Of a stretch of 64,000 nucleotides of DNA, positions 38,901 through 52,150 are shown piece by piece; positions within the stretch are counted from its first letter, which is position 1, and the number at the start of each line of letters is the position of its first letter. Origin of the DNA: Pseudisothecium myosuroides (Eukaryota > Streptophyta > Bryopsida > Hypnales > Lembophyllaceae); NCBI GenBank assembly GCA_951799445.1, contig OX637291.1:12216501-12280500 (forward strand), in the 5' to 3' direction. Under the pieces are notes generated by a model that did not search any database, had not been told where the DNA came from, and worked only from the letters and a program-made list of their open reading frames with translations. The translations under genes were made by a program, and so were the position numbers.

Positions 38901-41900
38901 CCTCCGGGACCACTAGAGCTCGCCTCCCCACCAGCCGACGATTTCGGGTCGCTGGAAATCCCGAAAATGGTCCTGAAAAGACTGGCCTCCAACGTCCTCG
39001 CCCTCCCTTTGCCCTGCAAACAACACGTCCCAACCAGGCCCCAACACATCAGACGCGCACCAACAAAGCGGCAGCAAAAGCAACACCACGCTCTATGCAT
39101 CCAGTCCGCGGACATTACTAACGTCCTAAGCGGCCACGTTTGCAACTCCCCGCACTTCCCATCATCCGGCTCATGAAGCGACGACACTATACATCCCGGG
39201 GGTCTACTCCCAAACTCTCATCGTCCCAAACGGCACTGTTTGCGCCGGGAAGGTCACGACGGACACCGACCCCTGTCGCTCTTACCAAGTGATCCTTCTT
39301 CAACTTCTTCGAATGCTTCTCCGCCGACAGCTCTTCCTCCAGTAACCTCGGGGCCTTGCGCTTTCTTTGAGACGGGCTCCGATGCGGGAGGCCCAGCAGC
39401 TCCGACTGCACGTCACGGTAAGAAGGGTCGCCGACCCGGTCCAGCTGATAATCCTCTCCCACATTCTCCTCTTCCGTATCCGACATCAGCGAACCTTCCG
39501 TCAAAGATTTGAACTTGGCCTTCTTCAACTTCTTCTTTCCTCTCGACTTCGGACCGAAGTTCTCCGCGCCTCTCACCGTCGCAGCAGCTGCCGCTAAAGC
39601 CCTGACCCACGAAAACCACAAACGCCATCGTCAAAAATTCGGCTTCTCGTACCACACACGGGCTGCTGAACCCAACCCACGGAAAACGGAACGACACAAC
39701 ATCCCTCGTGACCGGTCTCTAACAAGGACAACCATCTACGACCAGCGCCCGAATAGGGGTCGAATGGCAGAACCAACGCCTACGATCTCCAGGATGCACC
39801 ACGCCAGCCAACTTCCACGTCGGCTCAGGTTCACGTCCCAGCAGAAAATGGCAGGCATTGCCCAACAAGAGAGCGATCCAACACGGCACAAGTGGCACGG
39901 AAGAAAGACAACGGGACCCTCACCTGTCAGCATCACGCATTTCGGCCTCCATGGCTTCCCATTCCAGCTGCTTCTGTTCCTGCTCAGGACCGAGTGCGTC
40001 AGAAACATCAACCCACATCCATTTCCAAAGCTCTCCAACGCCTCCAAAACAACACACAAACCCATCCGACCCACCGCCCAAACCGAACTGCGACATATCC
40101 ATCGCCTGACAGAACCAGAAACGACCAAAGAGCGCTCCAAGCCGCAACGGAAACGCAGCTCGGCCACTTCGAACCATACCACCCTTCCCATCCAAGCGTC
40201 CACCGTGGACCAGCACAAGTCACAAACAAAGGAAACCTCCAAAAACGGAACTCAAAAGATCTTAAGAACGTCGACACGTCGGACTCCAGAAGGAATGTGC
40301 CCACCTGCTGCTGAGCGAGAATGTCCACTTGCTGCCGATAAGCCTCGTCGGCGAATGCTGTGTCCCAAGCTGCAAGACATTCGCCACACTCGGTCATTTC
40401 ATCCGCACAGACTGCTGCTCGACTCAAACACTGCCAAAGACTGCCAGACCCCCTACTGTTTCCGGAGACGACCAACACAACTCCCACAACGCTCATGCAC
40501 GGATCCACCTTCACAGTGGCCCCACCAGAAACAGACCATCCGATGATATAGAAGAAACAGACCCCGGCCATGCAAACGGACCATGCACTACAAAATTCAC
40601 AAGAAACTCGACGCTCTAAACAAAATTCCTGCACTCTCAAACCACCCATACTCCGCCCACTGGAGGCCACATCCACTGGCTCCGCATCGAGACAACAACC
40701 CACACCCAAAAGGAAATGGTCAACACGTACTCTCGTAAAACAAAGGCTCATTATCCTCGTCGATCTCGGCTTCCTGTTCCTCTTTCAGCTTCTCCAGCTG
40801 ATCCAACTCCCACTCCTTCTCCTCGAATGCAACCTGCGATCCAAACCAGCGCGCGCACGCACACCAAGAGTTCAAAAAATGGCGACAGACATAACAACCA
40901 TCACTCCGGCATCCGACGGAAATGACGCCACAGGCCGACTCCAACTCAGTCCGGCACCAGCGGGATGAAATCCCATACCCAAACGCCACACCCTCACCAC
41001 AACCACCGCTCACAATCGGATATCGCTCCACGAGACATCCCTTCCACGTACCACCATCACCATACACGGTGGGTCGTTCCCAAGGATCATCGGAAAACAG
41101 GACTCCCACGATGCTTCAAATCAACTCGTCCCGCTCCAGGACATTCAAAACCACTCACACTCGACAAACACGCAATCAACACGATGTGTTCATTAAAGGA
41201 CAGACCGGACCACAAACCCCCGTCAACGAAACAGACACTCGCACACACCAGCCCAAGGCACTGCCCACATTCTTTGTCCACACCACGAAAACCGTGCACC
41301 CAGTGGACGTCCCCAAAGTACCTGTGCTACGACGGCCAAGTTGTCCACTCGCGGATCCCACACTTCCAGAAAACGCATCGCGTAACGCTCCACCGGACGC
41401 AGCTGGTCTTCGAAGGACACGCTCCCACGCCCGGAGGCCGCGGCGGCGGCGGCCATCTGACGCACGTCCGCTAGCATGTCCATCTCTTCGTCGGCGTCCG
41501 TGGGAAGCAGGGAAGACTCGCCGAACGGAAGCTCCTCCGTTCCCACCAACGCCACGCCATCCTCCGAGACCCGGTCCCCGCCGACAGGAACACCCACCAA
41601 CGCCACGTCGCTCGCAGGGCGGACGCTCCTCCCGTTCTCGTCCAAGTCGTCCGCGAGATCTTCGTCGTCCAAATTACCGGCGAACAACTCTTCCGTGAAC
41701 TCTTGGTTTTCCGCCGCCTCTTCCTGCTCCACTCGTTTCATGGCCATGTAGTCCGCCTCGTCTTCCGCGTTCTTCAAGGCCGCTTCCACTTCGGCACTCG
41801 AAAGCTCCTTGGCTTCGAACGCCTTCGCGCTCGCTTCATCCGGACTTCCCGCGCCAGAAGAGGCCGAGCCGGCTAAACGGCCCGGGCGGGAGATCTTGTC

Positions 41901-44900
41901 CGACGATCCACCCACTTTCACCCCCTTCAGACCGGAAAACAGCTCCATCGGGTCCAACTTCTTGAAAAAATCCGTGTTGTAACTCCCGCTCTGGATCACC
42001 AAATCGTCCAGGATCCGCTTCTGGTTCGCCTTCTTCAGAATGTTCTCCTCGATCGTGCTCTCGCTGATCAGCCGGTAGATGTGAACCTCACGAGTCTGAC
42101 CGATGCGATGGCAACGGTCCTGGGCTTGCAAGTCCATCGCCGGATTCCAATCGCTGTCGTAGAAAATCACGGTGTCCGCGCCCACCAAATTGATGCCCAC
42201 GCCGCCACTTCGCGTCGACAAAATGAACAGAAAGATCTTAGGATTCGTGTTGAACCGCTGCATCAAAATCTGACGCTGCTCGGGCTTCGTCGAACCGTCC
42301 AGACGCATGTACGTGTACCCGTACAAGTTGATGAAAGACTCCAGCACGTCCAACATCTTCGTCATCTGAGTGAAAATCAACGCACGGTGACCCTCCGATT
42401 TCAGGCGACGCAGAAGCAACGCCAGCTCCTGCAATTTACCGCAGTCGAACTGAAGCAGACGACGGTCCGGGAAAAAAAGCTGACGGCGCACCACCACGGG
42501 ACGCAGAGGGACCAGCAGCCGGCTCGCTTCCTGCAGCGCGTCCTCCGACACCGAGCCACTCAGAACGGGACCGCCGGCGATCGCGTGGCTGCACCAAGCC
42601 ACCGGAACGGGAGCCCGAGCCGCAGGAATCGCGAACATGAACGCCGTCACCAAATCCAGCACGCGCTCGCAACGAGTCGTCGGAAGCTGCACCATATCCG
42701 ACAAGATGCTCGAAAACTCCAAGTACCGACTCGGATGGCCTTCCACCCGGTGCACGTCGGACACGGGATGCAACACCTCCACCCTCCTCAAAACGTCAGA
42801 GCCGTACACCGGCTGACGACCGCAACGCAACTCGTTCACCGCCCACAACGCCAGAACACGCTCCCTCCTCCGCCTCTCCCTCTCGTCCCGAAGGGCCCAC
42901 TGAATCTCATCGATCACGCTGCGGACCTCCCGGCTGGCCTTCTGCCGAGACTCCTGCGCCTTCCAACTGTCCTCGCCCGTGCTCGCCAGCTCCACGATCA
43001 ACGGACCCGGCGTCTTCATCTTCGACACCTCCTCCGCCTCCCACCTGCTCATCGTGCCGTCCAGACCACCGAACCGAAGGTTCAGCGCTTCCAGGCCCAC
43101 GGCGTCCAACGGGCCCCTGCACAGGGCCGAGCACGCGGACGAGCTCAGCTGGAACTCGAGGCCCGGCATGTCGAACGACGACACGATCGGACGGCCCTCG
43201 AACAAGTCCGGATGGTTGCACACTTTGCGCAGCTGCATCAGCACGTTGATCAGGCCCAGAAAATTGCCGCTCGAAAGAGTCGCCTGCGTGTCCGAGCTCG
43301 CCATGAAATCCTCGTACAGGTTGCGCTGACGCTTCGAAAGACGGCACCGGATCACGTGCTCGAATTTCCCGGGAAGCTGCTTCTCCACGTCCTTCTTCAA
43401 ACGACGCAGCAGAAACGGACGCAGCACGTTGTGCAAACGATCCACCAGCTCCTTGTTCACCTGAAAAACACGACAGTCAAACACCGCTCTCACCCGCATC
43501 CACCAGCGACAGACATACCACGCTACATCCTAAACCCCCGAACCCGACGCACTCCACCTCCGTGACCCACATCCCAGGGATACCCACGAGCTCAAACAAG
43601 ACAAACGCACCTGGTCCTGGCCCTCCACCATCCCACTGATCGGGTTCGAGAACCAGTCGCGAAACTCCTGGTGCGACTGGAACACGTGAGGCATCAGGAA
43701 ATGCATCAGAGACCACAGCTCCATCAAATCGTTCTGCAGCGGAGTCCCCGTCAGAAGAATACGCCGCTTCGAATTGAAGTTCAGCAGAGTCTGCCATCTC
43801 TGAGACTTCCAATTCTTGATCAGGTGCGCTTCGTCCAGGATCAAATACTTCCACTTCTTACGCTTGAAGGCTTTCGCATCCTGGATCACCAACCGGTACG
43901 TCGTGATGCAAACGTGAAACGAGTTGCCGCGAGACCAACCCTGACGCTTCACTTTGCGCTCCTTCGCGCTACCGAAGTACGTCAGGATCTTGAACGCAGG
44001 GCACCACTTCATGAACTCCGTCTCCCAGTTCAGCATCACGCTCGTAGGCACCACGATCAGATGCGGGCCCCAGATGCCCTTCTCGCAAGCCAGGTGAGCC
44101 AACAACGCGATCGTCATGATCGTCTTACCCAGACCCATTTCGTCCGCCAGAATGCCGTTCAGACGCTTCTCGTACATCGTCACCAGCCAATCCAGACCAA
44201 TGTGCTGGTACTCACGCAAAGAATGCTTCAACAGAAACGGAAGCTTGGTCTTCACCTTCGTCGTAGAGAACGTGTACCCAGTGGGTTGCGCCGATTGAGC
44301 AGCTGCGGCAAAATCAGCCAGACGGTCTTCGCTCTTCTTCTCCTCGACCACTAAAGCAGACGACGCCTCGACGACACCCACGGCCTCCGCATCCGCACTC
44401 TCACCTCCGACGCGGGGGGGCAAGCCGGCTCCCGCAACGGCCTCCACCGAACCTCCAGCGACCGCATTCTCCGACTCCACTGCCACACCTCCGTTCGCTA
44501 CCACACCGTCGGATCTCCCGCGCTCCGACGGATGCATCAGACGCACGCCGCCGACGTCCCCGGCGACAGACACAGGGAGGGCAGCCGGGGACACCTTGGC
44601 ACCGCGGGCTTCGCTCTCCTCCGCTTCTCCCGGCTTCGCAACCATCCTCGCCTCGGATTCCCCGCCGGCCTCCCGGACTCGCATGCCTTCATCGGACGAC
44701 CTCAGCAGGATACGATCGCCACGACGTCTGGCGGCCTCACTCACCTTCGCCACAGCTGCCGCGGTCTCCGCATCCACCTGGTCCCACACTCCCAGTAACA
44801 AACCTGTGGATGATACCGAGTCCTTCGAACTCGCTGCTCCCGATAACCCGTTTCTCCTCAGGTGATGGGCCGAAGAATGCGACACCCTTCCATCGACGTC

Positions 44901-47900
44901 CATCTACCACATCCCAACACACCAGGAAACCACGCAACATCAACAGACAGCAACAAACGCACCAACGTCAACGAGGACCCGCAACGACACAATTCACCGC
45001 CCTCACTGCAACGTCAAACAACTCCCCACTTCTCTCATCAAACCCAACACGCGACCCGGCTCCCTCGCACATAGCGACTCACTAGCGTCCAGAGACCACA
45101 CCTTCCCAGACGCTACCACGGCGGGGCTCGACAACTTCGCCTCCACGACCTCTTCCTTCACCTCCGCCGTGTCTATCACTCCGCTCGACAACGCGACCCG
45201 GTGATCCCGCCCACTCGTGCTCGGTTCCCCCATCCTCTCTCTCACGTCCGAAGAGTACCGCGCATCCTCATCCACGTCATCTTCGTCTTCAGCGCTACTA
45301 CTCCCACTCGTGCCAGCTTCACTCGTTCGATCTCGACGATCCTCCGAAAAATCGTCACTCTCTTCTCCACCGTCGTCCATATCCTGACTCAAAACAAAAC
45401 ACGGCTTCAGCACCCAGACGGAACCAACGACACCCGCAAACCAACCAGACGCCCACATTCCACATCCACACTCTCCAACCGGCCGAACCCTTCAGCCTCG
45501 CAAATCAAAATGTTCCCCGACCACACGAAAATACCAAACCCCCAAGGCACACGCCCGACCCGACAGCAGGACGCAGGACGAAGACTGGACCTCGCTCCCA
45601 CCCACGCAAACACTCGCTCATCACGTCGACATTCCTTCCTCCCACACCAAGAGCTCCAACCAATCCCCTGCCCAAAGGGAGAAATTAAAATGCACCACAG
45701 ACAACGGTCAAGATCACTTACAGATCGGTACTGCGCCAACAGCTCTTCCAACGGCATCTCGCTCTCCGACTTCAGCGCATCGACCTACAACCACCACCAA
45801 CGCACAAACATGCATCACATGACGCAACTCAGCGGATTCCGAATCGGTAACCCACTCACCAACCTCCTACGGCGTGCCTCAACCATCATCACCCAACACT
45901 CACCACCCCTTGCATGCATATACATCACACAGCGACACCAACGGAACCCCATTCCACCTACACAAACAAAACTCGCAAAAGGCCACCAGACACCACCACC
46001 ACACCCAACATCACTCACCTCGTTCGCGTCTCCGTCGCCCTCTTCCTTCGCAAGTCGTTCCTCTTCTTCCAGCGTTCTCTCATCGTCAGCCTGAGACAAC
46101 GACGAACAAACCGTCAGACACCAATTTCGACTTCACAAGCGTCGTCCCACCGCACTGCAAATACCCCTACCCTACGGGTCCGACCATCCGTCCGACGCGC
46201 AGCCGCGGCTCACGGACAAAATGGACTTCCAACGAAGCGAACAAACCACGTATGCGCACCCGGAAAGACTGACACGCAGATTCGCCAAATTAAAAAAAAA
46301 AACATAACACGACGACATATCCCGCCATGACACACGCTAATCACTCCCAAGTAGTGCACACAACCCAAGACTCCGCACACATGTCTACGCACGAGGCAGT
46401 GCACACGCCCTGATTCATTCGGGACAAAGCCAACGCCAGAACCACACAGTACCTCGTCGCTCCCGTCGGCTAAAGCGCCGGGGACGTAGTCCGCGTCATC
46501 CTGCACAACACAGGCCTCAACCCAATCAATCGACGTTCAAAGCCTTCCCAGGGGTCACGCGTTCACTCAAACGCCCAACAAGAGACCTGATCTCCATCGA
46601 AAGACCTCCAATCGCTCACACACTCACCCGAACATTCTCGTCGTCCAACGTACCAGTGCGACCAGATCCCTCGTGAACCGATACCTCAATCAATGGAAGC
46701 TCGCAAATCACTTCTGCACTTCATCGGCAGCACGCGGAAAGACATACCTGCAACGCAACGCCGCGCTCGTCCCAAGACTTCGGAGGACTGACATGGCTCC
46801 GTTCCTCCAATTTCACCTCCCTCCAAGACCGACCCACGCCTCCGAAATTCCGATGGCTCAGCTCCACCACCAGCTTCGTCGACTCTCCGCCAGACTCCAC
46901 CGCTCCAACACCATAGGAACCCCGCGACACACCCATACCACCTTCTCCGACCTCACCTTCGTCCACCCGACTCACGGATGCCTCGGACCTCGACAATGCA
47001 CCTGCTGACACGCCAACGCCCACTCCAGACGTCCCTTCCTTCGCGCCCGCAATCGGACTCGAAGAACCCACATCCACCACATGTCCACCACGGTCGGAAC
47101 CCAAACGACCCTCCACGGAAACGGTCCCTCCGACCGCCCTGGCGTCGGGGAGATCAGACCCTTCCGAGGTCGACGCTGGATGCTTCTTCGACTCGTCGCT
47201 CACTGGGACGTCCGCAGACACTGGACCACCCGCGCCCTCCGAAGACTCCTCGCCACCACCGCTACCCTCATCTCCGCTCTCCTCCTCCGATGACTCGTCC
47301 TCGGACTCGCTCACGGAATCACCTGAGAAACCGCGAGACACAATCCAATCGGGCTCAGACTACTAACCGATTCCTCGCCTCCCAGTCAGAGCCCGAAAAC
47401 CGCCCAAGAATCTCTCCCGTCCCACTCCACCCAAGCCACACATCAATCCCCCAAAATGCCTCCTAACTCACGTTATTGGACGACCTGCCAAACCGATACA
47501 CAGGTCCGCGACAGCGCGACAACTGGCCGGACCTTGCCCATGGCAGGCTTTCGACAAAGGCGGACCCCAAAACGAGCACCAAATACGAAGAAACCCTACC
47601 CATCAAATCCACAAGCACACGTCCAAGAAGCTCAGCTTCGGACACCCCATGGAACTAGGCGAAAAAGACTCAAAACAACACCAACCTCTCATCAGTTTGT
47701 ACGCATTCAGAAGATCTTCCAGCGGAAGCTCACTCTCCCGTTGCAACGCACTAAGCTCCTCTTTCCTTTCATCTTCCGTGATCAAAGCTTCGTCCGCTTC
47801 TAACGTGGCTTCGTCATCCTCCTGCGGACGACAACGTTAGCGAGCGTCACAAGCACAGGGTCTGGCACAACATGGAAACCTCTCTCCATCCATCCACGCT

Positions 47901-50900
47901 TCCAACGGAGTCACCGAAACTCAAAGGCATCCGTGCAAACAATCCCAACACGGAAATCACCCGTTTCAGCACCAACCTCGACCGCCTGCTTAATCATTTC
48001 CTCCGCCACATTGAAACACAACAATTCGCATGGCTTACCAGCTCCTCTCCGTCCTCGACCATGAAATCCGCATCCGCACCGCCCTCGATCTCCATCCCAA
48101 CAGACCCCTCCAAATCGCCGCCAACGGCGACAGGCTCCGACGCAACTCCTCCATCGCCAGGCAGGGCATCCTTGGCGGGCAACGGAGGCAACAGGAAAAC
48201 GCCTTCAGGTTCCGGTGCGCTCGCAGTGTCCCCAAGATTCTCGGCCAACATCGTCGAATACCTAAACAAAAAAGGCCACCACCACCACCACCCCATTCCG
48301 CATCAGTCCCAACCCTCATTTATCAATCAAAACCAACACTAGGAGCAACGCGGATTGCAATTAGGGGAAACACACCCGCCCCCGGACTGGCAATGCGACA
48401 CTGATGCCTCCAGTGGACCAACATGGCCATTCAGCTAAGAACTCACAACGGTTACGCCATCACAGCGACTGCTAAAACGAATCCCAACATCCTACACCGG
48501 GGTCGTTTCATTATTCACAGCTGCCCCTCGTCAGCTTCACAAACCCCGCGATCGCGCGCAACGTACAATACATCACCTGCGACGACACCCAGGAGCCCTA
48601 AACCTCGTACCTCTCGGTTTGTCCCAGCAAAAAGTCCAGGTGCTTGTCCAGCGCCTTCTTCTTCCTCTCCTCCACCAGTAATTGCTGCTTATACGAAACC
48701 TGACACACCGAAAACACAGCGACCAGTCAGCACAACAAACGGCCGGACACCTATCACTCACTCACCCCTCACAAAAGCCCCCATCATCCACGATGGACAA
48801 GGCTCGACTGGGCTTCTCCGGAAACCGAGAAAAAAAAAAAAAAAGCGACATCGAACCTCCACGGATCACAAACGCAACGGCACTCGACACCGACGACCGA
48901 CCCGTCTGTGGGACGAAGAACGGACGGCAAGACAAAACTGGAAAGCCCAAGCAGAAAGCCCAATACACGCATCACCGAGCACTCCCAACAAATGAGCTGC
49001 TAGCACCACACGAGACCCGAAAGAGAGGGACGGTACCAGCTTGTCCACTTTCAGCCAAAACTTCTTCACGTCTTTCGCGATGTTACTCGCCACTCGACGC
49101 ATTCGCTGCTCCTCCTCCTGACCAGCAACCAAACACATTCCAAACCGTTCATACCAACCACATGCTCCTCCACCAGGACGGGGAAAAAACTACGCATGCA
49201 CTCCTCAAAAACACCGCGACAACCATGACCACGATCCAACCGACAAAAAGGGATCCAAGAATCACCCCCACCTTCAAGCGCCGGTTCTCCCGGGCCACCA
49301 CGTCCAGCTTGCTTCGGTTCACACGCAAAGAGACCTTCTTCGCCTGACTCAACTTCCATTTCCGCTCCCTCTCGAAATCCTGACATGGGACAACAACCAC
49401 ATCAAGGCGTCAGCACCAACACTCGCGCACCTCGGGGGATTCCAAAGCAGACGTAAAAGCAGCATCTCGGACAACCTCACGCACGCAAGAGACTCAGGAA
49501 AACGACCCACGAGGCCAGAAGTACAGAACAGGCCAAGGCGCTGCAACCTCGGATCGGAAAAACTCCTCCAACGGCAAACAAACCCGCGGAAACAGAACAA
49601 GCAAATCAAGACACACGCTCACCCACCTTGGCCAGCCAAGTCATCTCCTCGATCACGAAATCCCAGTGAGTCTTCGGTCGAACGGGCTCCTTGCTCTTCG
49701 GGAGACCCTTCTTGTCTTTATTCGCTTCCAAGTACTGCACAAACAACAAACAACTCCCAAACAAAGGGTCAGACCAGGCTTGGCAACAACTAAAACACGG
49801 GACTACTTCACGTCCCTCACAGGCCTGCTGCATAGCACCACCACGCCCACGTTTCCCACGACGAACTCGCCGCTCACCACAAGGCGCTCCGACAACAACC
49901 CAGTCCCAAATGCGCAATCCTCCGGACCGACATTTCGACAACGGGGAAGAGAAACCGACCGATTCACAACACGCATCGGACCCAACGGAGGGGCTCCGCA
50001 ACCATACCCCAGGCCCACACAGGATGTCACCCACCCCGACGATCGTGCCAGACATGGGGTGGGTCGTTCGGGAATGACGTACAAGTCCAGACGAAAACAA
50101 AACCCTCCCATCCAAAAAAACAGGTGAAGCACGAGGGCTCAAGATGGGATGAAGGGCTCATGAAAAAAAGGTCGCACCTCTTGCTTCAGAAGGACGTCGT
50201 CTGCCTCGGCCAGCACCGCGTCTTCCCGCTGCCGTCTCTGCAAGGCCAGGAGCCGACGACGAGACGCCAATGTACCCTGCAGAGCAACGCCTTCCCTGTC
50301 TCCACCGGAAGGACCTCCGTCCCTCCTCTCGCGATGGGGTTTGCCAGCCACGCTCTTCTCCGCAATGGAGGGGCCCCCGTGCCTCCTGCCCATCCCCTCG
50401 TCCCCTAAATCTCTCCTCTCGCGACGAGACTTGCCGACCACCCCCTCCTCCCTCTCTTCGACCGCCTGCCCCACTGCGGCGTCGCGCTCTCCCTGCGACC
50501 CTCCTCCACCCGCTCGGCTGTCCAGGGCAGCTCGCCCGTCATCTCTCCTCTCCACGACCTGCTCTCCAGCAACTCGCCTCTCACGACGATGATGCTTCCC
50601 ACCCGCTCTCTTCTCGGAAACGGGGGGACCCTGCTCCGCCTCGACCACGACCGGCTCTCCTGCATCCAGACTCTCACGATTCCCATTGCCGTCCAACCCC
50701 CTCTCCTCATGCGGCTGCCACTCGCCGTTCCCTTCACGAACCACCTCCCCCTCACCTGGTCTTCCCCGACCGCCCTGGACTCCATCGCCGCGCGTCTCCT
50801 CGTCCGCAGCTCGCTGGGCTTCCTGTCTCGCGATTTGGCCCCTCGTCTTCTGAGAACCGGGAGAAGCAGAACCCAGGCTCTTGCTCCGGCCATGGTGGTT

Positions 50901-51410
50901 GGAGCCCCCATTGCTGAACGGACCCACGATCCTCACTCTCACCGGCACTCTCTCCTGGACCTGGGGCTGGGGCTGGGGCGGAGGCTGGGGCGGAGGCGGA
51001 CCCGGAGTCGTCTTCAAGGTGGAACCCTCCGAAACCGACTCCTCGACGGGGGCCGAATCCCGGACGACCTCCCGACCTTCGGGCGCCAACAGCCGGACAG
51101 CCGAGCTCCTCGTCGTCGGCACATTCTTGTTGGCCACATCGCCGGGCGATTTCGAACCCGGCTTCGGACCACCCACGACCTTTCTAGGTCGGCCCCTCCC
51201 TGCATGCCGCTTCGCGGGCTCAGCAACCACACCCTCCACCGACGGGACGCTCGCAGCAGCGAACGCCTGAACCTCTTCCGACACCGACGGGGCTCCCCTC
51301 ACATCCCGGACCGCAGCAGGACCGGATTCGAGGCTGGAGGTGGTGGTCTCGGGCTTGGCACGGTTTCGTCTCCCATAGCATTTCAGTTGCTTCGACGAAA
51401 TCTGTTGCAT
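35905..51410 (-). CDS. PIE1: PIE1/SWR1 chromatin-remodelling ATPase (H2A.Z exchange)
   Basis: Minus-strand exons: 51410-50178, 49734-49627, 49379-49272, 49117-49037, 48699-48611, 48261-48039, 47821-47686, (47484-47472), 47359-46748, 46501-46454, 46090-46019, 45784-45722, 45383-45102, 44903-43611, 43460-41322, 40833-40731, 40369-40305, 39979-39924, 39601-39286, 39013-38504, 38387-37801 and 37558-35905. The protein is about 3,260 aa, against ~2,055 in Arabidopsis. It is the catalytic subunit of nuclear SWR1, which replaces H2A with H2A.Z using ATP. Order: AT-hook-like N-terminus (GRGRPRK), HSA domain (RPKTHWDFVIEEMTWLAK onward), acidic linkers, split Snf2 ATPase with DEMGLGKT (44150-44127), DEAH, LTGTPLQND, STRSGGVGINL and QAQDRCHRIGQTR, then a SANT domain (WTHGEDAVLCAVVHEYGGNW, about 38.75 kb). 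Core identity to plant PIE1 is very high. The 411-codon first exon and ~550-codon Gly/Ser/Pro-rich last exon are extra. Weak points are the start and the junction near 47.4-47.7 kb. Confidence 0.93.
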
Positions 51411-52150
51411 TTCTTACCTGCTTTTAACATTCTCGCTTCATGCACTCCCGATGCACAACAAACTCCTCACTCCACCCCCGGCGCCAATCCTCGCAATCCC
51501 TCAGGGCCTCCGCATTCCCACGGACTCGGCGCCGTCCCCCTGGGCCCGAAACGCTGGCCCCGTGGCTCCCGCCCGACAATTTCCCAACCCCGATCGCTCC
51601 ACGTCCCCTGCACGGACGAACTCTCGCCGCTCTCTCATGCACACCCTAAATCGCAATCACCCGGCGCTCGACGGGGTAGGCCTCCCAAAACGGCGACGCA
51701 AACACTCCTCCGCGCACCAGCTCAGCAATCTGCATCGCCAATCGCCACCAAGGTGCCAACGGACCGCATCGCCCGTGGGCGCTAGGGTTTCCCCCGTTCT
51801 TGATCAAACGCGGACACAGAGGAACCGAAACCCTAACCACGCTGCGCGCATCCAAGCGTCTGCACGATCAGGAGGCCGGGGCGTCAAGGCTATCCCAATA
51901 AGAAGCAGACGGACAGGGAGAAGGAGGCATGAGCAGCGGCAAGAAACCCTAAGCTTACAAGAAAAGACGAGGCGGGGCGCACGACGCAGTTGGTGGTTCT
52001 TGCGAGCCTTGGACAATCCGGACTGCTGCGTCGGTCTGTCTGGGGTGGACGATTCGCAGAAGCTCACCGACCGACGAGCCTACTATAAAGGAACCCTCAT
52101 CCGAGCAACATATTCTCTTCTGGCACGACGTGGAGGAAACTGACAAAGCC
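51411..52150 (-). promoter_or_regulatory. Probable PIE1 5' leader and promoter
   Basis: The GC-rich composition of the PIE1 locus continues to about 52.1 kb and then stops, so the leader probably lies here. On the minus strand there is a strong donor-like CAG/GTAAGA only 8 bases upstream of the chosen ATG (51418). The true start could therefore be in a further 5' exon. Long plus-strand open frames here are antisense and low in complexity. Confidence 0.4.

Noticed and set aside
42081..43565. Long plus-strand open frame (494 codons), one of many across 35.8-51.8 kb
   Set aside because: It is antisense to the conserved PIE1 helicase exons. GC-rich codons on one strand deplete stops on the other, and the His/Arg/Gln-rich product matches nothing.
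35905..51410. Horizontal transfer as the cause of the PIE1 GC island
   Set aside because: The ATPase, HSA and SANT regions are close to plant PIE1 and the intron-rich structure is eukaryotic, so only composition is unusual.
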